A stretch of DNA of 64,000 bases from Pseudoalteromonas shioyasakiensis (GTDB lineage: Bacteria; Pseudomonadota; Gammaproteobacteria; Enterobacterales; Alteromonadaceae). Position numbers and translations under genes: made by a program. The notes under the pieces were generated by a model that had not been told where the DNA came from, made no database searches, and saw nothing but the letters and a program-made list of their open reading frames with translations. Every line of letters begins with the position of its first letter. Positions within the stretch are counted from its first letter, which is position 1. The stretch is from NCBI RefSeq assembly GCF_024518675.1, contig NZ_JANIGL010000006.1:62001-126000 (forward strand), written 5' to 3'. This document shows positions 28,286 to 37,387 of the stretch, one piece after another.

Positions 28286-30148
28286 ATGGCATTATTGCAA
28301 ATTGCTGAGCCGGGGCAGAGCGCGGCACCACATGAACATAAGTTAGCCATAGGTATCGACCTTGGCACAACCAACTCATTAGTAGCAACTGTTCAAAGCG
28401 GCGAAGCACGCACACTAACTGATGTAAGTGGTGCAGCTATGTTACCGTCAGTGGTTCGTTATCAAGCCGATAGCGTTACTGTGGGCGAGCAAGCAGTGCA
28501 AGCGGCGACTCAAGACCCTGCAAATACGCTTATCTCTGTAAAACGCTTTTTAGGTAAAACTCAAACAGAAATACAACAAAGCTATGGCCAATTGCCTTAT
28601 GACTTTTGTCAGCATGATGGTGCCTTAGCAATCAGCACAGCTGCGGGCAATATCAGCCCAATCACAGCTTCAAGCGATATTTTGAAAGCACTTAAACAAC
28701 GTGCAGAAGAGAGCTTTGCAGGGCAAGACATTTTAGGTGCCGTGATCACCGTTCCCGCTTATTTTGATGACGCTCAGCGCCAAAGCACGAAAGATGCAGC
28801 AGAGCTTGTTGGGATCAATGTACTGCGTTTATTAAATGAGCCAACAGCAGCGGCAGTTGCTTACGGTTTAGACTCAGGCCAAGAAGGCATTATCGCGGTT
28901 TATGACTTAGGTGGCGGTACCTTTGATATCTCTATACTACGTTTAAACCAAGGTGTATTTGAAGTATTAGCAACCGGTGGTGATTCAAGCTTAGGTGGTG
29001 ATGACTTTGACTCATTATTAGTGGATCACTTTAAGCGTGAAACTGGGGTAATGAACCTATCGCCTTCGGTACTTCGTTTATTCATCAATAAAGCTAAAGC
29101 TTGCAAAGAAGCATTGAGCCAATACGCAAAAGTGAACGTTGGCCTTGAATTTGACGATGAAAAGTACATGGTTGAAGTCACCCGCGAAAAGTTTGAAGAG
29201 CTGGCAATGACGCTAGTGAAAAAAACACTGCGTTCATGTCGTCGTGCAGTAAAAGATGCTGGCATTGAAAATGACGAAGTATTGCAAGTGGTAATGGTAG
29301 GCGGCTCGACCCGCATGCCGATTGTACGTAACCAAGTAGCTGAGTTCTTTAATAAAGAGCCATTAACATCGATTGACCCTGATCGCGTTGTAGCCTTAGG
29401 TGCAGCATTGCAAGCCGACGTGCTGGTAGGCAATAAGCCTGACTCAGACATGCTATTACTTGATGTACTACCGTTGTCGTTAGGCCTTGAAACCATGGGT
29501 GGTTTGGTTGAGAAAATCATTCCGCGTAACACCACAATCCCTGTTGCACGCGCACAAGAATTCACCACCTTTAAAGATGGCCAAACAGCTATGTCATTGC
29601 ATGTACTGCAAGGTGAGCGTGAATTGGTTGACGACTGCCGTTCATTAGCTAAATTTAGCTTAAAAGGTATTCCAGCTATGGCCGCTGGTGCTGCACATAT
29701 TCGCGTCACCTTTAAAGTGGATGCGGATGGTTTATTGAGTGTGTCAGCAATGGAAAAATCAACGGGTGTAAAAGCGGATATTCAAGTAAAACCGTCATTT
29801 GGTTTATCAGACGACCAAGTTGCAAACATGCTTAAAGAGTCAATGACAAACGCGAAAGACGATATGCAAGCGCGTATGCTCAAAGAGCAGCAAGTAGAAG
29901 CGTTACGCGTGATTGAAGCGCTGGAAGCATCACTTGCTAGCGATAGTCAATTGCTAGATGAAGCAGAGCTAAATAATTTAAAAGCTGAAATTGCAGAGCT
30001 TGCAGCAGTTAGAGAATCAGCCATTGAGCCAAGTGATATAAAAGCAGCCATTGAAAAAGTAGACAACGCCAGCAGCGTATTCGCTGAGCGTAGAATGGAT
30101 GCATCGATTAAAAAAGCACTGCAAGGGCAGTCAGTAGACAACGTTTAA
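28286..30148 (+). CDS. hscA: Fe-S assembly chaperone HscA
   Basis: This is a specialised Hsp70 that releases clusters from IscU by binding its LPPVK motif. The 620-residue protein has the Hsp70 signatures [13 protein letters not shown] (about residue 22), [14 protein letters not shown] and [13 protein letters not shown], then the substrate-binding domain with [15 protein letters not shown]. Length matches HscA (616 in E. coli) rather than DnaK (638), and context settles the assignment. It is followed by fdx 10 bases downstream. Confidence 0.97.
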   Translation: MALLQIAEPGQSAAPHEHKLAIGIDLGTTNSLVATVQSGEARTLTDVSGAAMLPSVVRYQADSVTVGEQAVQAATQDPANTLISVKRFLGKTQTEIQQSYGQLPYDFCQHDGALAISTAAGNISPITASSDILKALKQRAEESFAGQDILGAVITVPAYFDDAQRQSTKDAAELVGINVLRLLNEPTAAAVAYGLDSGQEGIIAVYDLGGGTFDISILRLNQGVFEVLATGGDSSLGGDDFDSLLVDHFKRETGVMNLSPSVLRLFINKAKACKEALSQYAKVNVGLEFDDEKYMVEVTREKFEELAMTLVKKTLRSCRRAVKDAGIENDEVLQVVMVGGSTRMPIVRNQVAEFFNKEPLTSIDPDRVVALGAALQADVLVGNKPDSDMLLLDVLPLSLGLETMGGLVEKIIPRNTTIPVARAQEFTTFKDGQTAMSLHVLQGERELVDDCRSLAKFSLKGIPAMAAGAAHIRVTFKVDADGLLSVSAMEKSTGVKADIQVKPSFGLSDDQVANMLKESMTNAKDDMQARMLKEQQVEALRVIEALEASLASDSQLLDEAELNNLKAEIAELAAVRESAIEPSDIKAAIEKVDNASSVFAERRMDASIKKALQGQSVDNV

Positions 30149-30158
30149 AGAGGTTAGA

Positions 30159-30497
30159 ATGCCACAAATTATTTTTCTTCCCCATCCGGAATTATGTCCT
30201 GACGGCGCCGCAATCGAAGCACCAACAGGTGAAACAGTTTTAGATGTTGCTTTAAAAAACGGTATTAGTATTCCACACGCCTGTGAAAAATCATGTGCGT
30301 GTACTACTTGCCACTTAGTAATTCGTGAAGGTTTTGATTCACTAGATGAAAGCGACGAACTAGAAGATGACATGCTAGATAAAGCCTGGGGCTTAGAGTC
30401 TGAGTCACGCCTTGGCTGCCAAGCAATCATTAAAGATGAAGATCTCGTGGTTGAAATACCAAAGTATAATCTCAATATCGTTAATGAAGAGCATTGA
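30159..30497 (+). CDS. fdx: [2Fe-2S] ferredoxin of the isc operon
   Basis: This is an adrenodoxin-type ferredoxin that supplies electrons for cluster assembly. The 112-residue sequence has ligand cysteines in HACEKSCACTTCHLVI and a fourth in RLGCQAI. AAGAGG precedes the ATG. It is the last isc gene seen. No iscX follows, in contrast to E. coli, and the next coding gene is an unrelated dehydrogenase 400 bases away. Confidence 0.96.
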   Translation: MPQIIFLPHPELCPDGAAIEAPTGETVLDVALKNGISIPHACEKSCACTTCHLVIREGFDSLDESDELEDDMLDKAWGLESESRLGCQAIIKDEDLVVEIPKYNLNIVNEEH

Positions 30498-30508
30498 GTT
30501 AAAGTGTA

Positions 30509-30550
30509 GCTGTAAGATAAGAGCTATAAGCCGTAAGCTGTAAGCTTTAA
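30509..30550 (+). repeat. Six in-register GCNNTAA heptamers after fdx
   Basis: GCTGTAA, GATAAGA, GCTATAA, GCCGTAA, GCTGTAA and GCTTTAA follow without gaps. They lie between the fdx stop and its terminator, so they would be transcribed. Confidence 0.75.
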
Positions 30551-30552
30551 AG

Positions 30553-30586
30553 AAAACACCGCGCTCAATGTGAACGCGGTGTTTTT
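30553..30586 (+). terminator. Terminator of the isc operon
   Basis: AAAACACCGCG pairs with CGCGGTGTTTT around TCAATGTGAA and is followed by T residues. Confidence 0.85.
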
Positions 30587-30659
30587 GTTTCTGCTATGAA
30601 AAATCTGCTCAAGACAACTCAGCTCTCGTCAACTGACTGGCATTGGTGTGTAATTTTGC

Positions 30660-30760
30660 GTAGCCGGAGTTTTACGCCGAGCGGTTGAAAAGTTCATGGC
30701 TAAAGTCATTTCCCACGTGTTTATAGTTTTTTGGTAGGAGTCGGCTTTAGCCACGAAAGA
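30660..30760. repeat. Diverged REP relic
   Basis: GTAGCCGGAGTTTTACGCC (from 30660), GGCTAAAGTCATTTCCCACG (from 30698) and GTAGGAGTCGGCTTTAGCC (from 30734) resemble the left, right and left halves of the family in arrays A and B, but with many changes. No coding sequence is seen in 30498-30893. Confidence 0.55.
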
Positions 30761-30835
30761 TATAACAGATTTACTGACAAAGAAGTTAAGAGGCGCTGCG
30801 TTTAGAGAGAAATTGTAGGCGGGGCGTTTAATTAC

Positions 30836-30863
30836 TTATAACTTAAAACTTACAGCTTAGGGC
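30836..30863. repeat. GCNNTAA heptamer string, minus orientation
   Basis: TTATAAC, TTAAAAC, TTACAGC and TTAGGGC are in exact register just upstream of the aldehyde dehydrogenase gene. Confidence 0.6.
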
Positions 30864-30893
30864 TCAAGTCTGATAGCTACTAACGGAGGCCTC

Positions 30894-32321
30894 ATGTCAC
30901 ATTTAGTTTTTACTGATTCGTTTATAAATGGTGAGTTTTATAAAACCGATTCGCGATTTAGCGTAGATGATCCAGCTACCGAAAAAAGTATAGTAGAAGT
31001 CAGTGATATTGATGATGATGGAGTTCATAAAGCCATCAAAGCCGCTCACGGCGCATTTGTAAAACTTAAATCTACTAATGCTTCATCGCGTAGTGAAGTA
31101 TTAATGCGTTGGTACGAATTAGTTATAGAGCACAAACAAACCCTTGCCGGGCTGATGACTAAAGAGCAGGGTAAGCCACTCAAAGAATCCCTCGGTGAAG
31201 TAGAATATGGTGCTGGTTTTATAAAATGGTATAGCGAGCAAGCTAAGCGTAGTTATGGCGATGTGATCCCACCGACAGACAATCAACACCGTTTAACTAG
31301 CTTTAAGCAACCAATTGGCGTAGTAGCTGGCATTACTCCTTGGAACTTCCCTATAGCCATGGTGACTCGTAAAGTAGCCCCGGCTTATGCCGCAGGCTGT
31401 AGTTTTGTATTAAAACCATCAGAACATACGCCGCTTTGTGCGCTTGCACTGGCTTATTTAGCTGATCAGGCAGGTTTTGAAAAAGGGGCATTTAATGTAT
31501 TGGTATCTGAGAACGCGAAAATGGTCGGTGAACTGCTAACAGAATCTGAGCTTGTTCGTAAGTTCACGTTTACCGGTTCAACCGGTGTAGGTAAGCAATT
31601 ACTAACACAATGTGCGTCCACAATTAAGCGTACCTCAATGGAGCTCGGTGGCAATGCGCCGTTTATTATTTTTGATAATGCTGATTTAGATGAAGCCGTT
31701 ACAGGTTTAATGGGCGCTAAATTTAGAAACGCAGGGCAAACCTGTGTGGCAGCAAACCGTATATTCGTACAGCGCAGCGTGTTAGATGAAGTCGTTAAAA
31801 AGTTAAATGAAAAAGTAGGTTTGTTAAAAGTTGCTCATGGCTTTGAAGAAGATAGCGATATTGGCCCGTTGATTTATGGCAAAGCCAAACAAAAAGTTCA
31901 AGAACTACTCACCGATGCTAAACAAAAAGGCGCAGTTCAAATAAATGCTGTCAAAGAATTAGGCGGTAACTTTCAAGCACCTGTTATTTTAACTGGCGTT
32001 ACCCCTAAAATGGACATTTACCATCAAGAAGTATTTGGCCCTGTGGTCAGCATTATCGCATTTGATGAAGAAGCCGAAGCACTTGCTCTGGCTAACGACG
32101 TACCGTACGGTCTTGCTGCTTATTTTTATAGCCAAGATATAAAACAAATCTACCGCGTAAGCGAGGCACTCGAGTACGGCATGGTAGGGATCAACGAAGG
32201 GCTGATCTCCAACCCCGTTGCTCCTTTTGGTGGTGTAAAACAATCAGGCCTAGGACGAGAAGGCGGCCACCAAGGCCTTGACGAATATCTAGAAGAAAAA
32301 TATGTGTGTATGAAAGTCTAG
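30894..32321 (+). CDS. gabD: Succinate-semialdehyde dehydrogenase (GabD-like)
   Basis: This NAD(P)-dependent aldehyde dehydrogenase has 475 residues. It has the cofactor and catalytic segments ITPWNFPIAMVTRKVAPA, FTGSTGVGKQL, the glutamate in MELGGNAPFIIFDNADLD and the catalytic cysteine in FRNAGQTCVAANR. GGNAPFI with that Cys context is characteristic of the GabD subgroup, so oxidation of succinate semialdehyde to succinate (GABA breakdown) is the likely reaction. No GABA transaminase or transporter is adjacent, so the substrate could be a related semialdehyde. GGAGG lies eight bases before the ATG at 30894. It is flanked on both sides by heptamer repeats. Confidence 0.85.
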   Translation: MSHLVFTDSFINGEFYKTDSRFSVDDPATEKSIVEVSDIDDDGVHKAIKAAHGAFVKLKSTNASSRSEVLMRWYELVIEHKQTLAGLMTKEQGKPLKESLGEVEYGAGFIKWYSEQAKRSYGDVIPPTDNQHRLTSFKQPIGVVAGITPWNFPIAMVTRKVAPAYAAGCSFVLKPSEHTPLCALALAYLADQAGFEKGAFNVLVSENAKMVGELLTESELVRKFTFTGSTGVGKQLLTQCASTIKRTSMELGGNAPFIIFDNADLDEAVTGLMGAKFRNAGQTCVAANRIFVQRSVLDEVVKKLNEKVGLLKVAHGFEEDSDIGPLIYGKAKQKVQELLTDAKQKGAVQINAVKELGGNFQAPVILTGVTPKMDIYHQEVFGPVVSIIAFDEEAEALALANDVPYGLAAYFYSQDIKQIYRVSEALEYGMVGINEGLISNPVAPFGGVKQSGLGREGGHQGLDEYLEEKYVCMKV

Positions 32322-32349
32322 CTGTAGGGCGGTAAGCTATAAGTTTTAA
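32321..32349 (+). repeat. GCNNTAA heptamer string after gabD
   Basis: GCTGTAG (beginning on the last base of the stop codon), then after one base GCGGTAA, GCTATAA and GTTTTAA in register. Confidence 0.6.
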
Positions 32350-32404
32350 GCAGCCCGAGAATTTTTAAGTATTGACATAGTAACTTGTTATACTCAAACT
32401 TTTT

Positions 32405-32536
32405 GGCTTACCGCTTACCGCTTACCGCTTACCGCTTACCGCTTACCGCTTACCGCTTACCGCTTACCGCTTACCGCTTACCGCTTACCGCTTACCGCTT
32501 ACCGCTTACCGCTTACCGCTTACCGCTTACCGCTTA
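32405..32536. repeat. Perfect 7-bp tandem array, about 19 copies of GCTTACC
   Basis: GCTTACC is repeated without a single change for 18 full copies plus GCTTA (132 bases). On the opposite strand, phased one base differently, it reads GCGGTAA, making it a homogeneous expansion of the GCNNTAA family. It lies 10 bases upstream of the NagR-type operator of the hexosaminidase gene. A 64-codon open frame through it encodes only a repeated heptapeptide and is not credible as a gene. Confidence 0.95.
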
Positions 32537-32546
32537 TTTTTTAAAT

Positions 32547-32564
32547 AATGATAGCGCTGTCATT
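32547..32564 (+). promoter_or_regulatory. NagR-type operator upstream of the hexosaminidase gene
   Basis: AATGATAGCGCTGTCATT is an 18-base imperfect palindrome matching the NagR (LacI-family GlcNAc repressor) motif described for Shewanella relatives (AATGACA-RCGY-TGTCATT as I recall it), with one difference. A similar site precedes the transporter gene at 35415. Confidence 0.72.
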
Positions 32565-32659
32565 TTAGTTTTTATATGATGGACAGGAGCAAATAAATAA
32601 TAATAAGAGATTATGCGGGGGGAAATGCGTAGTCTTAGGGTATAAACGAGGAGAGAATA

Positions 32660-35308
32660 ATGGATTTTAAAAAGCACGCTTTAGCAGGTTTAATAGCCGC
32701 TATGCCTTTGATGGCGCAAGCGCAATTTTCGCAAAATGATGTAAATAGTTTTGCAAAGCAGACCACACTTACATTTGCAGTTGTCGATAACTTTCATAAT
32801 AAAGATTCTGGGTTTTTAGGCAAAATTACCTTAAATAACCAATCAGATGTTGCATTACCTGCTGGTGAAAGTGATTGGCAGCTTTATATTCACTCTGTTC
32901 GTAAAATTAATACTGAGCATGTTAAAGGTTTGAATATCGAGCATGTTAATGGTGATTTACACCGCATTGTACCAACCAAAGAATTTAAAGGGTTGGCCGC
33001 AGGTAAAAGCTTAGATATCGAATTTGATGCCCAAGTGTGGGTGGTTGCTTATACCGACTTTATGCCTCGCGCATTTTTTGTCTCGGGTGATAATAAACCT
33101 GCTATTTTTGCTAACACAGATAGCGAAGATATGAGCCAATTTGTCGCCCCGTTTGAGCGTGAAAATCAGTTACGTCGTTATAACGAACCTAAAGACCGCA
33201 CTGTATTGATCACCCCGCAAGTGCGCTACGAGCGTAACCAAGCGGCAACAACTCAAGTTTCTAAAGAAGATGCACTAAAGCGTATTATTCCAAAACCGCA
33301 AAACATCGAGTTTAATCGCGGTGTCGCCAAACTTGATAGTAGCTGGCAAATTCGTTTTCAAGGGCAGTTAAAAAGTGAAGTCATGGTTTTCATGCAAGAC
33401 TTGCAAGATGACTACGGCCTAAAACTTAAAGCACAACCTGATCATATAAAAGCCAATAAAGAAAAACTGATCAGCCTAAAAGTAAATCCAAATTTAGCCG
33501 ATGGTAAGAGCGAAAGTTACACATTAGAAATCGATGATGACCGCATTGAGATTGTTGGCAGTGATAACGCAGGGGTATTTTACGCCATGCAAAGCTTACT
33601 CAATTTATTACCCGCTAACAGCAAAGGGTCGATTGAAGTACCACAGTTAGAGCTTGAAGACAGCCCGCGTTATGGCTGGCGTGGTATGCATTACGATAAT
33701 GGCCGTAACTACCATGGTAAAGAGGCGATGTTCAAACTAGTTGAACAAATGGCTCGCTATAAAATGAACAAACTTCATTGGCACTTTTCAGAAGATGAAG
33801 GCTGGCGTTTAGAAATACCAGGTTTACCTGAACTGACAGATATTGGTGGTTACCGTTGTTTTGACTTGCAAGAACGCGAGTGTTTATTAACGCAGCTTGG
33901 TACAGGTCCATTTAAATCAGGCTCAGGTAATGGCTACCTTACCCGTAGTGAATTCGTTGAATTATTAAAGTTTGCAAAAGATCGTCACATTCAAATCATT
34001 CCTGAAATTGAAGGCCCAGGCCATGCACGTGCCTCAATAAAAGCAATGGAAGCGCGCTATCACAAGCTAAGTGATGAAGCGAAACAAGCCGCTAAAAACA
34101 ATTTAGTTAACACTAAGCAAACAGATAAAGAAATCCAACAAGTTGATATCAGCGCGGCAACCCAATACTTATTGAGTGATCCAAATGACACTTCAGTGTA
34201 CATGACGGTACAAAACTATAAAGATAACTCAATGAATGTGTGTATGGATTCAACCTACGCATTTTTAGATAAAGTGACCTACGAGCTACAACAAATGTAC
34301 CGTGAAGCCGGTGTTCAGCTGACTAACTTACACTTTGGTGGTGATGAAGTCGGGGCCGGCTCTTGGGTTGGTTCACCAATCTGCCAAGCGATGTTTGCTG
34401 ATCCAAATAATGGTGTTGCGGGCGCTGCAGATTTAAAGCCTTACTTTACCCAGCGAGTCGCTAAACTACTTGAAAAACGTGGTATTTCACCAGGTGCATG
34501 GGAAGACGGCCTAATGTATGACCGCACCAACCCATTCAAGCGTGATGAATTTCCAAATAAAACTTTTACCGCAAATGTGTGGGATAATATTTGGGAATGG
34601 GGAGTGGCAGATAGAGCGTATCGCTTAGCGAATGCTGGTTATCAAGTAGTGCTATCTCATGGTACACATTTGTATTTTGATCACCCTTACGAAGCTCATC
34701 CACAAGAGCGTGGCTATTATTGGGCAACGCGTTATACCGATACCGCAAAAGCATTTAATTATATGCCGGATGACGTATACGCTAATGCTGACTACACCCG
34801 CACCCGCGAGCCAATTGAAAACTTAGAAGCACTTGTTGGTCGCCCATTACCGCAGCTAGAAAAGCCTGAGAATATTTTAGGTATGCAAGGTCAGGTTTGG
34901 TCTGAAACTATTCGTACCGAAGAGCAAGTACTGGCGATGATCTTCCCGCGTATTTTATCAGTAGCAGAGCGAGCATGGCATAAAGCACCATGGGAAGGGG
35001 AACAAGTTGATACTAAATCCCGTGCTAAAGATTGGTCAGAGTTTGCTGCGGCTGTTGGTCTTAAAGAGCTAATAAAGCTTGCGAATGCGGGTGTAAGTAT
35101 AAACTTACCCGTACCTGGCGGCGTTATTGAAAATGGCAAATTACATGTAAATACACCATTTGCTTATTTGGATATTGAGTATAGTTTAGACAATGGCAAC
35201 ACTTGGCAGCTTTATACAGCTCCGATCAGTGTTTCTGAAAACCAAGCTATTGCTCTGCGTAGCCACTTGAACGAACAAATTAACAGCAGAATTACGTATA
35301 TAAATTAA
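32660..35308 (+). CDS. Secreted beta-N-acetylhexosaminidase (GH20, chitobiase type)
   Basis: This 882-residue enzyme releases GlcNAc from chitobiose and chitin oligomers. A Sec signal peptide (MDFKKHALAGLIAAMPLMAQA) without a lipobox Cys suggests a soluble periplasmic or exported form. Domains in order: CHB_HEX carbohydrate-binding (about 30-190), GH20b (about 205-320), GH20 catalytic barrel (about 325-760) with the catalytic Asp-Glu in LHFGGDEVGAGSW, and a small C-terminal beta domain (about 800-880). AGGAGAG sets the ATG. A NagR-type operator lies 96 bases upstream, a terminator follows, and a GlcNAc transporter gene is next, so this is a GlcNAc catabolic unit. Confidence 0.93.
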   Translation: MDFKKHALAGLIAAMPLMAQAQFSQNDVNSFAKQTTLTFAVVDNFHNKDSGFLGKITLNNQSDVALPAGESDWQLYIHSVRKINTEHVKGLNIEHVNGDLHRIVPTKEFKGLAAGKSLDIEFDAQVWVVAYTDFMPRAFFVSGDNKPAIFANTDSEDMSQFVAPFERENQLRRYNEPKDRTVLITPQVRYERNQAATTQVSKEDALKRIIPKPQNIEFNRGVAKLDSSWQIRFQGQLKSEVMVFMQDLQDDYGLKLKAQPDHIKANKEKLISLKVNPNLADGKSESYTLEIDDDRIEIVGSDNAGVFYAMQSLLNLLPANSKGSIEVPQLELEDSPRYGWRGMHYDNGRNYHGKEAMFKLVEQMARYKMNKLHWHFSEDEGWRLEIPGLPELTDIGGYRCFDLQERECLLTQLGTGPFKSGSGNGYLTRSEFVELLKFAKDRHIQIIPEIEGPGHARASIKAMEARYHKLSDEAKQAAKNNLVNTKQTDKEIQQVDISAATQYLLSDPNDTSVYMTVQNYKDNSMNVCMDSTYAFLDKVTYELQQMYREAGVQLTNLHFGGDEVGAGSWVGSPICQAMFADPNNGVAGAADLKPYFTQRVAKLLEKRGISPGAWEDGLMYDRTNPFKRDEFPNKTFTANVWDNIWEWGVADRAYRLANAGYQVVLSHGTHLYFDHPYEAHPQERGYYWATRYTDTAKAFNYMPDDVYANADYTRTREPIENLEALVGRPLPQLEKPENILGMQGQVWSETIRTEEQVLAMIFPRILSVAERAWHKAPWEGEQVDTKSRAKDWSEFAAAVGLKELIKLANAGVSINLPVPGGVIENGKLHVNTPFAYLDIEYSLDNGNTWQLYTAPISVSENQAIALRSHLNEQINSRITYIN

Positions 35309-35333
35309 TGTATTAGCAATTAATATATTAACG

Positions 35334-35356
35334 AAAGGGCCATAAGGCCCTTTTTT
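35334..35356 (+). terminator. Terminator after the hexosaminidase gene
   Basis: AAAGGGCC pairs with GGCCCTTT around ATAA and leads into a T tract. Confidence 0.83.
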
Positions 35357-35414
35357 ATCGTCTGTTGTAAAATAAATCGTTACTAGTAATATGCCTGTAA
35401 TTAACGTAAAGTTT

Positions 35415-35454
35415 TATGGCAGCGCTGTCATTTTTGTTATGGTAATGTTATAAA
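35415..35454 (+). promoter_or_regulatory. NagR-type operator and promoter of the transporter gene
   Basis: TATGGCAGCGCTGTCATT (35415-35432) matches the same palindrome as at 32547. A -10-like TATAAA lies at 35449-35454, and the expected -35 position (35426-35431, TGTCAT) falls inside the operator, consistent with repression. Confidence 0.68.
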
Positions 35455-35547
35455 ATGACCTGAACAAAGCGGCGATTGTAATCTTGGCTGAAACGCCAAG
35501 GCAATATCAATAATTATTATCAAAGCACACAACAAGAAGAACGTTTT

Positions 35548-36837
35548 ATGGAAGCCACCGTGTCAAAGAAGCAAAGTAATTTTATACCCATGGCCATTGT
35601 TGCCACTCTATTTTTTATACTCGGTTTTGCGACCTGGTTAAATGGGTCATTAATGCCTTACTTAAAACAGGTATTGCAACTCACTCCATTTCAAGCATCG
35701 CTGATTTTATTCTCTTTTTATATTGCAGTGACATTTACCGCAGTGCCATCGGCGATGATCATTCGCAAGGTGGGTTATAAAAACGGGATGGCACTGGGCA
35801 TGGCAACCATGATGGTTGCCGGTTTATTATTTATACCCGCAGCGAAAACCCAAGTGTTTGCTTTGTTTTTATTCGCCCAATTAGTGATGGGGGCTGGTCA
35901 AACGTTATTGCAAACGGCAGTTAATCCATATGTTGTTCGTATTGGCCCTGAAGAATCCGCCGCAGCGCGTGTTAGTGTAATGGGGATTTTAAACAAGGGT
36001 GCCGGAGTTATTGCACCTATCGTATTTACGGCGCTTATTTTAAGTGACTTCACCGGTTTTGTTGGCAAAGAGTTAACACAATTAGAAATCGATGCAATGG
36101 CAAATAGCCTAATTTACCCGTATTTAGGTATGGCACTGTTCATTGGGGCACTTGGTTTTGCCGTTACTAAGATGCCACTTCCTGAATTACTTGACGAAGA
36201 AGAACAAGGCCAACAAGGCCAAGTTAAAGCCGCATTAGCACACCCAAGTTTAGCGCTTGGTGTAGTCGCTTTGTTTGTATATGTTGCGGTAGAGGTTATT
36301 GCAGGTGATACAATTGGTACGTTTGCACTATCGCTCGGTGTTGAAAAATATAGCGTAATGACATCGTATACCATGGCCTGTATGGTGCTTGGTTACATCA
36401 TTGGTATTTTATTAATTCCGCGTGTTATCTCTCAACAAGCGGCACTTAGCGTGTCAGCAATCTTAGGAAGCGTGTTAACGCTAGCGATTGTATTAAGCGA
36501 TTCAAGTTCTGTTGTTATTGCAACTATGTTAGGTTTAGAAGTGCAATTACCTGATACACTATTGATGATTGCTGTGTTAGGATTCGCCAATGCAATTGTT
36601 TGGCCTGCTGTATGGCCATTAGCGCTTTCAGGTTTAGGTAAATTAACCAGCGTAGGTTCAGGCCTGTTAGTGATGGGTATTGCCGGTGGTGCATTTGGCC
36701 CATTATTCTGGGGTCTTGCCAGTGGCGGTGTTGACTCAGCTGATGCGCAGCAAACAGCTTATATAGTTATGTTACCTTGTTATTTATTTATTCTTTTCTA
36801 TGCTGTTAAAGGCCATAAAATGAAAAGCTGGAAGTAA
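35548..36837 (+). CDS. nagP: N-acetylglucosamine transporter NagP-like (FHS-type MFS permease)
   Basis: This is a 429-residue inner-membrane sugar:H+ symporter of the fucose-permease (FHS) branch of the major facilitator family, with about twelve helices. The N-terminal signature FILGFATWLNGSLMPYLKQ and LVMGAGQTLLQTAVNPYVVRIGP are characteristic. Neighbourhood (GH20 hexosaminidase upstream, NagR-type operator in the promoter) points to GlcNAc as substrate, as for NagP in Shewanella, Xanthomonas and Alteromonas relatives. A related sugar cannot be excluded. The nagK, nagA and nagB genes are not in the window. Confidence 0.88.
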   Translation: MEATVSKKQSNFIPMAIVATLFFILGFATWLNGSLMPYLKQVLQLTPFQASLILFSFYIAVTFTAVPSAMIIRKVGYKNGMALGMATMMVAGLLFIPAAKTQVFALFLFAQLVMGAGQTLLQTAVNPYVVRIGPEESAAARVSVMGILNKGAGVIAPIVFTALILSDFTGFVGKELTQLEIDAMANSLIYPYLGMALFIGALGFAVTKMPLPELLDEEEQGQQGQVKAALAHPSLALGVVALFVYVAVEVIAGDTIGTFALSLGVEKYSVMTSYTMACMVLGYIIGILLIPRVISQQAALSVSAILGSVLTLAIVLSDSSSVVIATMLGLEVQLPDTLLMIAVLGFANAIVWPAVWPLALSGLGKLTSVGSGLLVMGIAGGAFGPLFWGLASGGVDSADAQQTAYIVMLPCYLFILFYAVKGHKMKSWK

Positions 36838-36958
36838 ATTTAAGGTTCAAGATAAAAGTTGCAAAAATAAGGTTAAAACGAAAGATAAAAGCCTTAAGCA
36901 ACATATAACATCTAATATTTGAAAAGAATTTCTATCATGTAGAAATAATCCCGTGTGT

Positions 36959-36985
36959 AATGCCACCGAAAGGTGGCATTTTTTT
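36959..36985 (+). terminator. Terminator after nagP
   Basis: AATGCCACC pairs with GGTGGCATT around GAAA and runs into seven T residues, five bases before the first REP unit of array B. Confidence 0.88.
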
Positions 36986-36989
36986 GTCT

Positions 36990-37383
36990 GTAGGAACAGG
37001 CTTCAGCCGTGATGATGTTTAGATTTGCGATATTTGTAAATCCAATCGGCGCTAAAGCGCTCTCCTACGTGTAGGTATAGCGTAGGAACAGGCTTCAGCC
37101 GTGATGGTGTTTAGATTTGTGATATATGCAAAAACCTATCGGCGCTAAAGCGCTCTCCTACGTGTAGGTATATCGTAGGAACAGGCTTCAGCCGTGATGG
37201 TGTTTAGATTTGTGATATATGCAAAAACCTATCGGCGCTAAAGCGCTCTCCTACGTGTAGGTATATCGTAGGAACAGGCTTTAGCCGTGATGATGTTTAG
37301 ATTTGCGATATTTGTATATCCAATCGGCGCTAAAGCGCTCTCCTACGTGTAAATATATTGTAGGAACAGGCTTTAGCCGTGAT
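36990..37383. repeat. REP array B, left part (same family as array A)
   Basis: Full units start at 36990, 37082, 37175 and 37268. A fifth begins at 37360 but only its left half (to 37383, ending GCCGTGAT) is present before the RAYT gene. The units are nearly identical to array A. Confidence 0.92.
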
Positions 37384-37387
37384 TTTA

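Noticed and set aside
29026..29709. 227-codon minus-strand frame inside hscA
   Set aside because: It is antisense to an essential conserved Hsp70 frame, and its composition mirrors hscA codon use.
32385..32579. 64-codon open frame through the GCTTACC array
   Set aside because: It encodes only an iterated heptapeptide created by the microsatellite and has no ribosome binding site.
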